Shown: piece by piece, positions 53,116-63,646 of the stretch
Layout: each line of letters begins with the position of its first letter
How positions within the stretch are numbered: position 1 is the first letter of the stretch
Source: Lachnospiraceae bacterium
Lineage (GTDB): Bacteria; Bacillota; Clostridia; Lachnospirales; Lachnospiraceae
Assembly (NCBI GenBank): GCA_014804445.1
Contig: JAAUZU010000012.1
Span: 59,453 to 123,452, forward strand
DNA: 64,000 bases
Reading direction: 5' to 3'
Translations under genes and position numbers: made by a program
The notes under the pieces: model-generated
Seen by the model: only the letters and a program-made list of their open reading frames with translations
What the model was told of the DNA's origin: nothing
The model's database searches: none

Positions 53116-55767
53116 TTACCATCGGTTATTCAACTTACTCTGCAGCCGATAGAGCGTATTCAGCGCATCTAAAGGCGTCATATTGCTGATATCGGCTTCC
53201 TTCAATTCCTTTAGCACATCTTCATCCTTAACTGTATCGAAGAGCGACATCTGCGCCATATCCACTTCATCAAAATGCTCCGCCTTTTTCGCTCTGCCGT
53301 CTCCCTTCGTGTCAACGGCAATACTCTGTACTTTTTCGGTAATGTCATTGTCGGAAAGCTGCTCCACAATTTCCTTTGCCCGCCCGATAACCACATCCGG
53401 AACGCCGGCAAGCTTTGCCACCTGAATGCCATAACTTTTGTCTGCGCCGCCCTTGATGATTTTCCGCAAAAATACAATATCGTCCCCCTGCTCTTTCACA
53501 GCGATACAATAGTTGTTGACATTGCTTATTTTTCCCTCCAGTTCGGTCAGCTCATGGTAGTGCGTGGCAAACAGGGTCTTTGCGCCCAGAAGCTTTCGGT
53601 TGCTGATATGCTCAATCACCGCCCATGCAATGGAAAGCCCGTCAAAGGTAGAGGTTCCCCTTCCGATTTCGTCCAGAATCAACAGACTCTTGGAAGTTGC
53701 GTTCCGCAGAATATTAGCCACCTCATTCATTTCCACCATAAAAGTGGACTGTCCGCTCGCCAAATCATCAGAAGCCCCCACTCTCGTAAAGATTCTGTCC
53801 ACAATACCGATATTGGCGCTCTTTGCAGGCACAAAACATCCTGTCTGCGCCATCAGTACAATCAGCGCCGTCTGCCGCATATAGGTGGATTTACCCGCCA
53901 TATTGGGACCGGTAATAACGGCAATCAGGCGGTTATTATTGTCCAGATAGGTGTCGTTTGTGATAAACATATCATGCTCTATCATTCTTTCCACCACCGG
54001 ATGCCTGCCATCCTTGATGTCAATAATTCCTTTTTCATTGAGTTTTGGGCGCACATAGCCGTTACGCTCCGACACAAGGGAAAGCGAGGCAAACACATCA
54101 AGCCTTGCAATTGCCTTGGCCGTTTTTTGAATTCGCTCCATCTCTGCCGCAATGGCGTCCCTGATTTGGCAGAAAAGGTCATATTCCAACGTGCAGAGCT
54201 TGTCCTCTGCATTCAGCACGGTATCCTCCAGTTCCTTTAAGCGCGGCGTCGTGTAACGCTCCGCATTGGCGAGGGTCTGTTTCCTGATATAATCCTCAGG
54301 AACCAGATTTTTGTAAGAATTTGTCACCTCAAAATAATAGCCGAAAACTTTGTTATATTTGATTTTCAGGTTCTTGATACCCGTCCGTTCCCTGTCCTCA
54401 TTTTCCAGCTCGGCAAGCCATTTCTTCCCGTCTCTTTTGGCGCTTCTGAGCTTGTCGATGTCCTCGTCAAAGCCATCCTTTATGATACCGCCCTCCCTGA
54501 CGGAGACCGGCGGCTCCTCCTCGACTGCCGTTTCAATCAGACCACAGATATCCTCCAATGAGTCCATCTCTTCCCGAATCCCGACAAGCAGTTCCTTCTC
54601 AAAGCCCTTTAACACCGTCTTAATATGAGGAAGCATCTGAAGGGAGTTGCGAAAAGCAATCAAGTCCCTTGGATTTGCCGTTTTGTAGCTGATGCGCCCA
54701 AGCAGCCTTTCCAAATCATAGATGGGATTCAGATATTCCCTGATTTCATCGCGGGAAACAGAATCCTTTGACAATTCCTCCACCGCGTCAAGGCGTTTCT
54801 CAATATCCTCTTTTTCTATCAGAGGCTGTTCCATATAATTCCGAAGCATGCGCCCGCCCATGGCTGTTTTGGTTTTGTCAAGCACCCACAAAAGAGAACC
54901 CCGCTTCTGCTTTTCCCGAAGGGTTTCCGACAGTTCCAGATTCCGTCTTGTAGAGCTGTCAAGCAGCATATACTTGCTTGTAATATAGGGATAAATGTGA
55001 CTGATATGACTTAAAGAGGTCTTCTGCGTATCATAAAGATACAAAAGAAGCGCGCCCGCCGCAATCAGTCCAATCGGAAAATCATCGATGCCAAGCCCTG
55101 TCAGCGTATTGACATGAAAATGTTTCATCAGGCATTTTTTAGCGGCATCATCATCAAAAAAATGCGGCTCCAGCGCATACACGGTTATGCCGAGCCTGCC
55201 CTTTAAATCCTCCATATCCATGCCGCTCACCAAAAAGGCGTCATTGCAGATAATTTCCTTGGGCTGGTATTTCATGATCTCGTCTGTCAGCTTCTTTAAA
55301 TCATCCACCTCCGTCAGGAAAAAATCCCCGGTGGTAACGTCAGCAAGGGAAATGCCGATTTTTGCCTGCATATCAGTGATACACATCAGATAACTGTTCT
55401 TTGACTCGTCAAGCGCCTGCACATCTATATTGGTGCCCGGCGTCACGATGCGGACGACCTCGCGCTTCACAAGTCCTTTGGCAAGCTTCGGGTCTTCCAC
55501 CTGCTCGCAGATGGCAACCTTGTAGCCCTTGCTCACTAATCTGTTCAAATACCCTTCCACGGCATGATAAGGCACCCCACACATAGGCGCGCGCTCCTCC
55601 TGCCCGCAATCCTTTCCCGTCAGGGTAATCTCCAATTCTTTCGATACCGTCAGCGCATCCTCAAAAAACATTTCATAGAAATCACCCAGACGATAAAAAA
55701 GAATACAGTCCGCATATTCCTGCTTGGTCTCCAGATACTTCTGCATCATGGGAGTAAATTCAGCCAC
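53116..55767 (-). CDS. mutS: DNA mismatch repair protein MutS
   Basis: Recognises mismatches and small loops. The 883 residues comprise the mismatch-binding domain I with YRLGDFYEMFFEDA (Phe-x-Glu), connector, core and clamp regions, and the ABC-type ATPase with GPNMAGKSTYMRQ, DEIGRGTSTFDG and FATHYHELTEL. The C-terminal RLQSKLNN tail is normal. Starts at GTG after AAGGAGAG. Confidence 0.96.
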   Translation of the reverse strand: MAEFTPMMQKYLETKQEYADCILFYRLGDFYEMFFEDALTVSKELEITLTGKDCGQEERAPMCGVPYHAVEGYLNRLVSKGYKVAICEQVEDPKLAKGLVKREVVRIVTPGTNIDVQALDESKNSYLMCITDMQAKIGISLADVTTGDFFLTEVDDLKKLTDEIMKYQPKEIICNDAFLVSGMDMEDLKGRLGITVYALEPHFFDDDAAKKCLMKHFHVNTLTGLGIDDFPIGLIAAGALLLYLYDTQKTSLSHISHIYPYITSKYMLLDSSTRRNLELSETLREKQKRGSLLWVLDKTKTAMGGRMLRNYMEQPLIEKEDIEKRLDAVEELSKDSVSRDEIREYLNPIYDLERLLGRISYKTANPRDLIAFRNSLQMLPHIKTVLKGFEKELLVGIREEMDSLEDICGLIETAVEEEPPVSVREGGIIKDGFDEDIDKLRSAKRDGKKWLAELENEDRERTGIKNLKIKYNKVFGYYFEVTNSYKNLVPEDYIRKQTLANAERYTTPRLKELEDTVLNAEDKLCTLEYDLFCQIRDAIAAEMERIQKTAKAIARLDVFASLSLVSERNGYVRPKLNEKGIIDIKDGRHPVVERMIEHDMFITNDTYLDNNNRLIAVITGPNMAGKSTYMRQTALIVLMAQTGCFVPAKSANIGIVDRIFTRVGASDDLASGQSTFMVEMNEVANILRNATSKSLLILDEIGRGTSTFDGLSIAWAVIEHISNRKLLGAKTLFATHYHELTELEGKISNVNNYCIAVKEQGDDIVFLRKIIKGGADKSYGIQVAKLAGVPDVVIGRAKEIVEQLSDNDITEKVQSIAVDTKGDGRAKKAEHFDEVDMAQMSLFDTVKDEDVLKELKEADISNMTPLDALNTLYRLQSKLNNRW

Positions 55768-55809
55768 TTTTTCTCTCCTTGAAGCCGCAACACGGCTTTT
55801 CTTTTTGTA

Positions 55810-57453
55810 TTATTGTAATGATTCGGCGCGCGCAATTGCGTCGTCAATATGCGCGCAGAAATTTTCGAGCCCTACTTTTTTGTCAAATCCGGCCTTGTGC
55901 ATAAGGGACATGGGCTGCTCGTCCACGTGCGAAAAGATAAGCGTCACGTTTTTCTTCTGACATGACAGAAGAAGCTTTTCAAAATTGCGCATCGCCGTGG
56001 AATCAATCGCATTTACGCTCCGCATACGCAGAATCAGACAGTTTGTTCCGTCTTTGACACCGATTTTCAAAAGCTTGTCCGCAGCGCCGAAAAACATGGG
56101 ACCGCTGATTTCATAGACAAGCGTATTTTTCGGCACCTTCATCAAATCGCCGCCCATCTGTACGTCTTCTGTATATTTCCAGCCTTCTACCTCCGTCACC
56201 TCGCTCATGCGCTTCATGAACAGTATGGCTGCCAGCACGACGCCTACTTCAATCGCAACTACAAGGTCAAAGACAACCGTGAGGAAAAAAGTGAGGCAAA
56301 GCACGATAATATCGCTCTTCGGCGCCGTTTTGCACAAATCTGCAAATTCCCGCCATCCGGACATATTATACGCTACCATGAACAGGATTGCCGCTATGGC
56401 AGGCATGGGAATCAGTGCCGCGTATGGCATAAGCACCACTAAAATCAGCAAAAGCACCACGGAATGTACCATACCGGCTATGGGCGTGCGTCCGCCGTTC
56501 TTGATATTTGCCGCAGTACGAGCGATGGCTCCCGTAGCAGGAATTCCGCCAAACAGCGCGGAGGCCACATTGCCTGCGCCCTGTGCCACAAGCTCCATGT
56601 TAGATCGATGTCTGCTGCCAATCATACCGTCCGCAACCACGCAGGAAAGCAGAGATTCAATGCCTGCCAGAATTGCGATGGTAAAAGCATCGGGTAGCAG
56701 TGTCCGCACCATGGCAAAATCCATGTGCGGTATCGCAAACGTCGGCAGGCTGCCGGAAATGGTATACAAATCGCCTATGGTATTAACCGGAAGCTGTAAG
56801 AGCGCAACCAAAGCGCTGCTTGCCAGCACCGCTATCAGGGAACCCGGTATCTTTGCTAAAAAGCCGGGCAGATACGGCCAGACAATTAAGATGGCAAGGC
56901 AGATGCAGCCTATTAACAGCGCCCACCAGTTGATGGTGCCGATAAAGGCAGCCACGGCGGAAAGCTTATCCATGGTTTCCACCAGTGGTTCGTCCGTCAC
57001 AATGGTCAGCCCCAAAAAATCCTTAATCTGTCCTATAAAAATGGTCACGGCGATACCGGCGGTAAAGCCCGTGGTAATCGTATAGGGGATAAACTTAATC
57101 AGACTTCCGAACTTGCAAAGCCCCATGATAATCAGGATGATACCCGCCATAATGGTGGCAGCTACCAGCCCGTCCGTACCGCTTTTTGCAACAATGCCCG
57201 CTACAATCGTGGCAAATGCCGCCGTCGGACCGGCTATCTGTACCCTGCTTCCGCCAAGAAAGGAAATGACAAAGCCGGCCACAATCGCTGTGTAAATACC
57301 TTTTTCAGGCGTTACCCCCGAAGCAAGCGCCAGCGCAATGGACAGAGGCAGCGCGATAATCGCCACGATAACGCCGGCCACAATATCCTTCACAAGCTGC
57401 TCCTTGCTGTAAGTCTTCATAACAGAAAACAACTTTGGTTTTAATTTCTCCAT
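55810..57453 (-). CDS. SulP family anion transporter with STAS domain
   Basis: Probable sulfate or bicarbonate carrier in the membrane. The 547 residues have about ten to twelve helices (AGVIVAIIALPLSIALALASGVTPEKGIYTAI region, GIESLLSCVVADGM) and a C-terminal STAS domain (about 440-547) with VNAIDSTAMRNFEKLL. Ion cannot be assigned. ATG at 57453 is five bases after GGAGGG. Sits between mutS and miaB, which is not a common place for it, so probably an insertion into the miaB-mutS block. Confidence 0.9.
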   Translation of the reverse strand: MEKLKPKLFSVMKTYSKEQLVKDIVAGVIVAIIALPLSIALALASGVTPEKGIYTAIVAGFVISFLGGSRVQIAGPTAAFATIVAGIVAKSGTDGLVAATIMAGIILIIMGLCKFGSLIKFIPYTITTGFTAGIAVTIFIGQIKDFLGLTIVTDEPLVETMDKLSAVAAFIGTINWWALLIGCICLAILIVWPYLPGFLAKIPGSLIAVLASSALVALLQLPVNTIGDLYTISGSLPTFAIPHMDFAMVRTLLPDAFTIAILAGIESLLSCVVADGMIGSRHRSNMELVAQGAGNVASALFGGIPATGAIARTAANIKNGGRTPIAGMVHSVVLLLILVVLMPYAALIPMPAIAAILFMVAYNMSGWREFADLCKTAPKSDIIVLCLTFFLTVVFDLVVAIEVGVVLAAILFMKRMSEVTEVEGWKYTEDVQMGGDLMKVPKNTLVYEISGPMFFGAADKLLKIGVKDGTNCLILRMRSVNAIDSTAMRNFEKLLLSCQKKNVTLIFSHVDEQPMSLMHKAGFDKKVGLENFCAHIDDAIARAESLQ

Positions 57454-57513
57454 CTCCACCCTCCGTGCCAAAAGCGGCAGCATATGCCTCTTCGCCTTGG
57501 CAGTTCCTTAGTA

Positions 57514-58968
57514 CTATGTATGTTCAGCCAATGTGCCGGCATAGTAAAAGCCGCAGCATTGTTCCAGTTTGACTTTAACGATTTTTCCAATCAGGGAAAC
57601 ATCACCGGGAAAATGCACCAATGTATTGTTGGAAAGCCTGCCCGTCAACAGAGAGGAATCGTGTTCATTGACCTCCTCCACAAGCGCCTCCAACACCTGT
57701 CCCTCGTAGCGTGCAACCCGCTTCCTTGCCGTTTCCTGCACCGTTTCTAACAGCTTTTGAAAGCCTTCTTTTATCACTTCCTCCGGCACCTGTTCCGGCA
57801 TGGCTGCCGCGGGCGTGCCGGTTCGCCTGGAATAGATAAAGGTAAAGGCATTGTCGTACTCCACTTCCTTTACCACGGAGATGGTTTCCTCCACATCTGC
57901 AAGCGTCTCGCCCGGGAATCCCACAATCAAATCCGTTGTCAGTGCAATGTCCGGTATTTCCTCCCTGATATGCTTTGCCAGCGCTATGTACTGCTCCTTT
58001 GTATATCTTCTGTTCATTGCCTGCAGAATTCGGTTGGAGCCCGCCTGCAGCGGCAGATGGAGATGACGGCAGATTTTCTTTGACTCCTTCATCACCTGTA
58101 TCAGTTCTTCAGACAAATCCTTCGGATGGGAAGTCATAAAACGGATTCTCTCAATGCCGTCAATTTTTTCCACTTCCCGTAAAAGCTGTGCAAAGCTCAT
58201 CGGTTCTGCCAAAGTTTTGCCATAAGAATTGACATTCTGTCCCAAAAGCATAATTTCCACAACGCCCTCTGCTGCAAGCTTCTCGATTTCCCTGAGAATA
58301 TCCCTTGGACTGCGGCTGCGCTCCCTGCCGCGCACATAGGGCACAATACAATAGCTGCAAAAATTGTTGCAGCCAAACATAATGTTGATACCGGACTTAA
58401 AGGGATACTTTCTCTCCACGGGAAGGTCCTCCACAATCTTGTCCGTATCCTCCCAGATATCAATCAGCATACCTTCCGCCTCAAAAGAAGCGCTTAGCAG
58501 CTCTGCAAATTTGAAGATATTGTGGGTGCCGAAAATCAAATCCACAAAAGGATAGCTTGTCTTGATTTTTTCAATCGCGGTATTTTCCTGCATCATACAG
58601 CCGCACAGGGCAATTTTCATCTGCGGGTTCTTTTTCTTATAGCCCTTCATCACCCCAAGCCTTCCGTAAACCTTCTGGTTGGCATTGTCCCTCACCGTGC
58701 AGGTATTGAAAATAACAAAGTCCGCATTTTCCTCTTCCGTCATCTCATAGCCGATAAGCTTTAAGATACCCGTAAGCTTCTCCGAATCCCTTGCATTCAT
58801 CTGGCAGCCCATATTGACAACACACGCCTTGGGAAAACAGCCGTTCTTTTGCTTAAAGTCCAACACCCGGTTTCGGCATTTTGCCATGAAATAATATTGT
58901 CTGGCAGGTTCTTCTGTGGGTGGTTCTGCATGTAAATCTATTTTGTCAAAATCAGTCTCATTATACAT
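57514..58968 (-). CDS. miaB: tRNA methylthiotransferase MiaB
   Basis: Adds a methylthio group to i6A37 of tRNA, using two 4Fe-4S clusters. About 484 residues: N-terminal UPF0004 domain with Cys ligands in VNMGCQMNARDSE, FNTCTVRDNA and LCGCMMQE; radical SAM CNNFCSYC; C-terminal TRAM domain. The start is uncertain: ATG at 58968 (MYNETDFDKIDL) or TTG at 59019, which overlaps pepT; neither has a strong site. Works with MiaA, encoded in the same region. Confidence 0.94.
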   Translation of the reverse strand: MYNETDFDKIDLHAEPPTEEPARQYYFMAKCRNRVLDFKQKNGCFPKACVVNMGCQMNARDSEKLTGILKLIGYEMTEEENADFVIFNTCTVRDNANQKVYGRLGVMKGYKKKNPQMKIALCGCMMQENTAIEKIKTSYPFVDLIFGTHNIFKFAELLSASFEAEGMLIDIWEDTDKIVEDLPVERKYPFKSGINIMFGCNNFCSYCIVPYVRGRERSRSPRDILREIEKLAAEGVVEIMLLGQNVNSYGKTLAEPMSFAQLLREVEKIDGIERIRFMTSHPKDLSEELIQVMKESKKICRHLHLPLQAGSNRILQAMNRRYTKEQYIALAKHIREEIPDIALTTDLIVGFPGETLADVEETISVVKEVEYDNAFTFIYSRRTGTPAAAMPEQVPEEVIKEGFQKLLETVQETARKRVARYEGQVLEALVEEVNEHDSSLLTGRLSNNTLVHFPGDVSLIGKIVKVKLEQCCGFYYAGTLAEHT

Positions 58969-58993
58969 TTCTCTTGACTTTTTTCCCTTTCTG

Positions 58994-60223
58994 TCATTTA
59001 TGTTGATATTTTCCGGCAAGCCGAACCAGCAGTTTCACATTCTGCTCCATGGACTGCACGCAGGCGTACTCATACTTTCCGTGGCAATTGTGTCCGCCGG
59101 TTCCTAAATTCGGGCAGGGAAGCCCCATAAAGGAGAGCCTTGCGCCGTCGGTGCCGCCCCTGATAGGCTGTACGATGGGCGTAATCGAAAGTTCCTCCAT
59201 TGCCGCTTTTGCATTTTCAATCAAATGCATATGCTGCTCCATGATTTCCTTCATGTTGTAATAGGAATCCTTTAATGCAATCGTCACGGTTCCCTCTCCG
59301 TACTTCAGGTTCAGAAAATCACCCGTCTGCGCAAAAAGCTTCTTTTTCTGCTCAAATTTTTCCTTGGAATGGTCACGGATAATATAGTCCGCTGCCGCCT
59401 CCTCAACAGTTCCGTTTATGCTGTCAAGGTGGTAAAAGCCCTCATATTTTTCCGTGTACATGGGATTCTCACACACGGGAAGAAGCGACTGGAACTCCTG
59501 CAGCACTAAAATGGCGTTAATCATTTTCCCCTTTGCATCACCGGGATGTACGCTTCTGCCGCGCACGCTTACTTTTGCGCCCGCCGCATTAAAATTTTCA
59601 TATTCCAGCTCTCCGACTCTGCCGCCGTCCACCGTATAGGCAAAATCCGCACCAAAGAGTGCAACGTCAAAATAATCCGCGCCTGCCCCGACCTCTTCGT
59701 CCGGTGTAAAACCGACTCTGATTTTTCCGTGCGGAAGCTGCGGATTCTTTAAAAAGTGCTCTGCCATCGCCATAATTTCCGCGATGCCTGCCTTGTCATC
59801 CGCGCCTAAGAGCGTAGTTCCGTCCGTCACAATCAAATCCTGCCCTTCGTACAGGGAAAGATCTGGAAAATCTTTCCTTTTCATCACGACGCCTTCCGCC
59901 TCATTCAACACAATATCCCCACCGTCATAATGGACAATACGCGGCTTCACGTTTGCACCCGATACGGCGGGCGAGGTGTCCATATGGGCAATAAATCCCA
60001 GAACAGGGGCATCCTCACAGCCCTCAGCAGCGGGAATGGACGCGTACACATAACAGTGCGCCTCATCGTAGGTGATTTCTGACGCTCCCATATCCGTAAG
60101 CTGTTTTACCAAAAGCTTTGCCAGTTCATGCTGCTTTGACGTGCTCGGCGTAGTGCTGCTCTCATCCGCAGACTGTGTATCCAGTTTCACATATTCCAAA
60201 AATAAATCGATTACACTTGACAT
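58994..60223 (-). CDS. pepT: Peptidase T (tripeptidase)
   Basis: Zinc aminopeptidase releasing the N-terminal residue of tripeptides in the cytosol. The 409 residues contain [14 protein letters not shown] (first metal ligands), [29 protein letters not shown] (catalytic Glu), and the C-terminal [36 protein letters not shown] precedes the ATG. Confidence 0.95.
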   Translation of the reverse strand: MSSVIDLFLEYVKLDTQSADESSTTPSTSKQHELAKLLVKQLTDMGASEITYDEAHCYVYASIPAAEGCEDAPVLGFIAHMDTSPAVSGANVKPRIVHYDGGDIVLNEAEGVVMKRKDFPDLSLYEGQDLIVTDGTTLLGADDKAGIAEIMAMAEHFLKNPQLPHGKIRVGFTPDEEVGAGADYFDVALFGADFAYTVDGGRVGELEYENFNAAGAKVSVRGRSVHPGDAKGKMINAILVLQEFQSLLPVCENPMYTEKYEGFYHLDSINGTVEEAAADYIIRDHSKEKFEQKKKLFAQTGDFLNLKYGEGTVTIALKDSYYNMKEIMEQHMHLIENAKAAMEELSITPIVQPIRGGTDGARLSFMGLPCPNLGTGGHNCHGKYEYACVQSMEQNVKLLVRLAGKYQHK

Positions 60224-60241
60224 AATAGTTCTCCTTTCTTT

Positions 60242-62224
60242 TTAATTCCAATCGTCCCAGAATACTGCCAGCGGGCTGTCCAGCAGCCGGCATCTCGGTA
60301 TCAGGCAGCAATCGGGCCAGTACTCGTCTGCATTCAGGATAAGCAGCCCCTCATGCACCAGAAGCAGCGTCATGGAATCACCGCCCGCCTTTAACAGGGT
60401 TTCATAATCGTCATACAAATCAAACAACGCAAGATTTTCCTCCGTTTTGCAGTTCGGATTGGTACAGGCAAGTAATCTGCCGAGCTCTTCTGCGGTGATG
60501 TAGTCCCTGAAATCGATGTTTTCCCCTGTCGCAAGGTCTATGCTGACCGGAAGATACCGTTCCACTGAAACACCATCTGCTGTTCTGTCCATAAACTTAA
60601 ATTCCAATACGGCAACCCTGCTGTTCAAAAAAATAAAATCATTCTGCAGCAGGACATCATGACATTCATCCAGTGCTTCCATGGCACCAAAAAGTTTGTC
60701 CATCTCTCCCCGCAGGGTTTCGTTGATACGCTGGACCAACGCCTCGTCCGGCAATTGAAACAGAGAACCGTAATCCGTATAACCGGATTCACTCAAAAGC
60801 GCCGCATACTGCTCATGCACATAATCTCTTACAGAAACTTTATACAGTTCTTCTGCTGCAAAAATATCTTCCGTATATGCATAAAAGCTTGCCGGCGTAG
60901 AATAGCTGTCATTTCCATACCGCCCCACCGGTTTCCACTCACCACCGTCATATACATATTTAAAAAGTACTGTCTCGAAAGGAGAACGCCCGACAAAATA
61001 TTCCATAAAGCAACCGCCGGGAAACCCTGTAATATTGGTCAGACTAAAGGTATCGTTCCATACAACCAAGTCCGAATCCATCAAACATTCCCCCAAAAAG
61101 CTTCCATCCGGCTGCCCAGTGAACAGCCAGAGCTCCTGATAGTAGTATTCCGGCACCTTCCGGTAGGGGGAATCCTCCGCATAATAAGAATTTTGGGTAT
61201 CATATTGCTCCAGCACGGGACAGATAAGGGCGAGAACGTCCAAAGTACCGTCCCCATTGATATCGCACACTGTATAGTCATCAGACCAACGCAGCATATA
61301 CCCATCCGGCAGAACCGCTTCCACATCCTCTGCTGAAACCGCCACCTTATACAAAAGGTTCTGGCAGAGTTCTTTCTGTTTGTAAAGCCAGCTCCGGTAA
61401 ACATAATCCGCTAAAGCCGGTGTGCCCGAAGGAAGCGTCCATTCAGGTGCATTTACCGGAAAGAGCGCCTTTTGCTCCCTGTCTATCCGATAGAGACTGC
61501 CGCTCATTTCTATATATTCCCGCAAAAGTCCTGTTGCTTCTGCCTCCCAGAAAAATCCCTGTTCCCCAAAGGGATTAAATTCGTTCCGGTATACCGTCCA
61601 CGACTCCTTTTCCTTGTCAATTGCATAAATCTGTTCCATGTCCGTCATACACATAAAGTTGGGAATGGAAAATGCCGTATCGGACAAATCAGAATCCACA
61701 TAAGAAAAATATCGGATATCGCCGATTTCATAATATTCGCACAAAATTTCCCTGTCAGGCAAAGTACTTGAAATGATGCCGCCATCAAACTCTTCCCTGC
61801 AGCGCAGATTCATGCGAAAGCCCATACAAGTATTGTCTCTTGAAAGTATGGCAATCGTTCCCTCCGGCAGACTGAAGGAATCAAAATAGAAATACCTGTC
61901 ATACGCGGCATAATCCACCGTGAAATCCCTGTCTTCCCGATAAGCCGAAAGCGCTTCCTCCAGAGCCGGCACACAGGCCTCATACCGCTCTGATGCTTCT
62001 GCATAAAACGTCTCTGCCGCTGCTTCTGTTTCAGATTCAAACTCTGCAAGAACGGTAAAAATGTTCTGTGTTCCGCTATTCTGCCATGCGGAAGCCACTG
62101 ACGCCGTTACACTGCTCCCTTTGGATGCGGCAGCGCAGCCTAAAAGGGACAGCCCTGTACAAAGGAGTGCCATCCACAAAGCAGCCTTTGCTGCTTTCTT
62201 TATCGAACTACCTGCTTTGCTCAT
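60242..62224 (-). CDS. Large lipoprotein of unknown function with DUF3298/RsiV-like C-terminus
   Basis: Secreted and lipid-anchored: signal peptide with lipobox SLLGC (Cys30). The 660 residues contain a Thr/Ser-rich linker, a beta-rich middle, a calcium-loop-like DINGDGTLD (321-329) as in FG-GAP/dockerin repeats, and a C-terminal part (about 500-657) with the pattern of DUF3298/RsiV domains (ERYLPVSIDLATGENIDFRD). No sigma factor gene is beside it, so an anti-sigma role is not supported. It lies between proA and pepT, separated from proA by 8 bases. Cys-rich for a secreted protein. Confidence 0.7.
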   Translation of the reverse strand: MSKAGSSIKKAAKAALWMALLCTGLSLLGCAAASKGSSVTASVASAWQNSGTQNIFTVLAEFESETEAAAETFYAEASERYEACVPALEEALSAYREDRDFTVDYAAYDRYFYFDSFSLPEGTIAILSRDNTCMGFRMNLRCREEFDGGIISSTLPDREILCEYYEIGDIRYFSYVDSDLSDTAFSIPNFMCMTDMEQIYAIDKEKESWTVYRNEFNPFGEQGFFWEAEATGLLREYIEMSGSLYRIDREQKALFPVNAPEWTLPSGTPALADYVYRSWLYKQKELCQNLLYKVAVSAEDVEAVLPDGYMLRWSDDYTVCDINGDGTLDVLALICPVLEQYDTQNSYYAEDSPYRKVPEYYYQELWLFTGQPDGSFLGECLMDSDLVVWNDTFSLTNITGFPGGCFMEYFVGRSPFETVLFKYVYDGGEWKPVGRYGNDSYSTPASFYAYTEDIFAAEELYKVSVRDYVHEQYAALLSESGYTDYGSLFQLPDEALVQRINETLRGEMDKLFGAMEALDECHDVLLQNDFIFLNSRVAVLEFKFMDRTADGVSVERYLPVSIDLATGENIDFRDYITAEELGRLLACTNPNCKTEENLALFDLYDDYETLLKAGGDSMTLLLVHEGLLILNADEYWPDCCLIPRCRLLDSPLAVFWDDWN

Positions 62225-62232
62225 AAAATCCC

Positions 62233-63477
62233 CTACTTTCTGACTTGTCCATTGCCCCGAATCACATACTTGTAAGAGGTCAGCTCCTTCAGCCCCATGG
62301 GGCCTCTGGCGTGCAGTTTCTGTGTGCTGATGCCAATCTCCGCGCCAAAGCCGAATTCAAAGCCGTCCGTAAAACGCGTGGATGCATTGACATAGACACA
62401 TGCCGCATCCACGCCATCCAAGAACGCTTCCGCCGCTTCTTTATTTTCTGTGATAATAGTCTCGGAATGTTTGGTGTTATACTTGTTAATATGGGCGATT
62501 GCCTCCTCCACACTGTCAACCGTTTTCATGGAAAGGATATAATCTAAATATTCCTTCCCGTAGTCTTCCTCTGTCGCAGCCGTACAATCCGGCAGGATCT
62601 CCCTTATTCTGTTATCGCCCCGCAGTTCCACCGCATAGGGTGCAAGCGCTTCGGCGAGCATGGGCAATAGCGCTTCCCTGACTGCCGAATGAACCACCAG
62701 GGACTCACAGGCGTTGCACACCCCAATCCGCTGGGTTTTGGCATTCCGAATAATGTTGACCGCCATAGTCAAGTCTGCTTCCTTGTCCACATAGACATGA
62801 CAGTTCCCCGTTCCCGTTTCAATCACGGGAATGGTACTGTTTTCCACCACGCTCTTGATTAGACCCGCGCCGCCTCTGGGAATCAGTAAGTCCACATAAT
62901 TGTTCATCTTCATAAATGCCGCCGTCACCGCACGATCCGTCGTCTCAATGAGCTGCAAAGCGTCAGGTGTGATGCCCTTTTCTGAAAGTGCAGCCCTGAT
63001 GACGTCCGCAATCGCTTTGTTGGAGTTTAGCGCATCGCTTCCGCCCTTTAGTATCACGGCATTTCCTGTCTTAAAGCACAAACCGAACGCATCCACCGTC
63101 ACATTGGGACGCGATTCGTAGATGATGCCAATCACGCCCATGGGCACTCTGCGCTTTTCAATGGCAAGCCCGTTTGGAGGCGTAAACTGCTCCAAAACCT
63201 CTCCTATCGGGTCAGGAAGCGCTGCTATCTGTTTGAGCCCTTCCGCCATGGCAAGAATCCGTTCCTCCGTCAAACGCAGGCGGTCTATCATTCCCTGATG
63301 CATCCCGTTTCTTTCCCCGGCAGCCACATCCTCCCTGTTGGCGTTCAAAATCAATTCCGTATTTTCCGTAAGCTTTTCTGCAACGAAAAGGAGCGCCGCA
63401 TTTTTTTCTTCCGCACGCTTTCCCTGCAGGCTGTACTTCGCCGCTACAGCCCTTTCACCCATTTGTTGTAAATTCAT
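62233..63477 (-). CDS. proA: Glutamate-5-semialdehyde dehydrogenase ProA
   Basis: Second enzyme of proline synthesis, reducing glutamyl-5-phosphate. The 414 residues show [40 protein letters not shown], and the catalytic Cys in [15 protein letters not shown]-terminal [24 protein letters not shown] at 63477 follows GGAG by six bases; the longer frame upstream runs into the palindromic gap. proB is not adjacent in this window. Confidence 0.95.
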   Translation of the reverse strand: MNLQQMGERAVAAKYSLQGKRAEEKNAALLFVAEKLTENTELILNANREDVAAGERNGMHQGMIDRLRLTEERILAMAEGLKQIAALPDPIGEVLEQFTPPNGLAIEKRRVPMGVIGIIYESRPNVTVDAFGLCFKTGNAVILKGGSDALNSNKAIADVIRAALSEKGITPDALQLIETTDRAVTAAFMKMNNYVDLLIPRGGAGLIKSVVENSTIPVIETGTGNCHVYVDKEADLTMAVNIIRNAKTQRIGVCNACESLVVHSAVREALLPMLAEALAPYAVELRGDNRIREILPDCTAATEEDYGKEYLDYILSMKTVDSVEEAIAHINKYNTKHSETIITENKEAAEAFLDGVDAACVYVNASTRFTDGFEFGFGAEIGISTQKLHARGPMGLKELTSYKYVIRGNGQVRK

Positions 63478-63493
63478 TTTATTCTCCATTCCT

Positions 63494-63614
63494 GAGCGTT
63501 TTACGCGACGGGGCGACGCAAATCTCAAATTTGCGTCTGCCATCAAACAAATTTGTGACGCTCCGGCACAAATTTGCGTGTGAAAAATCAGCACATCAGT
63601 GTGATTTTTCACAC
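63494..63614. repeat. Composite palindromic spacer between proA and the cyclo-ligase gene
   Basis: Hairpins: GACGCAAAT (63515-63523) with 63529-63537, nested within GAGCGT/ACGCTC; and a perfect 13-base pair of arms, 63578-63590 and 63602-63614 (GTGTGAAAAATCA and complement, 11-base loop). The motif CAAATTTG occurs three times. No coding frame. Comparable in design to 6471-6587 and 52999-53107 but different in sequence. Confidence 0.7.
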
Positions 63615-63646
63615 TAGTCTCCATTCCATATAAAAATCCACTGCCG

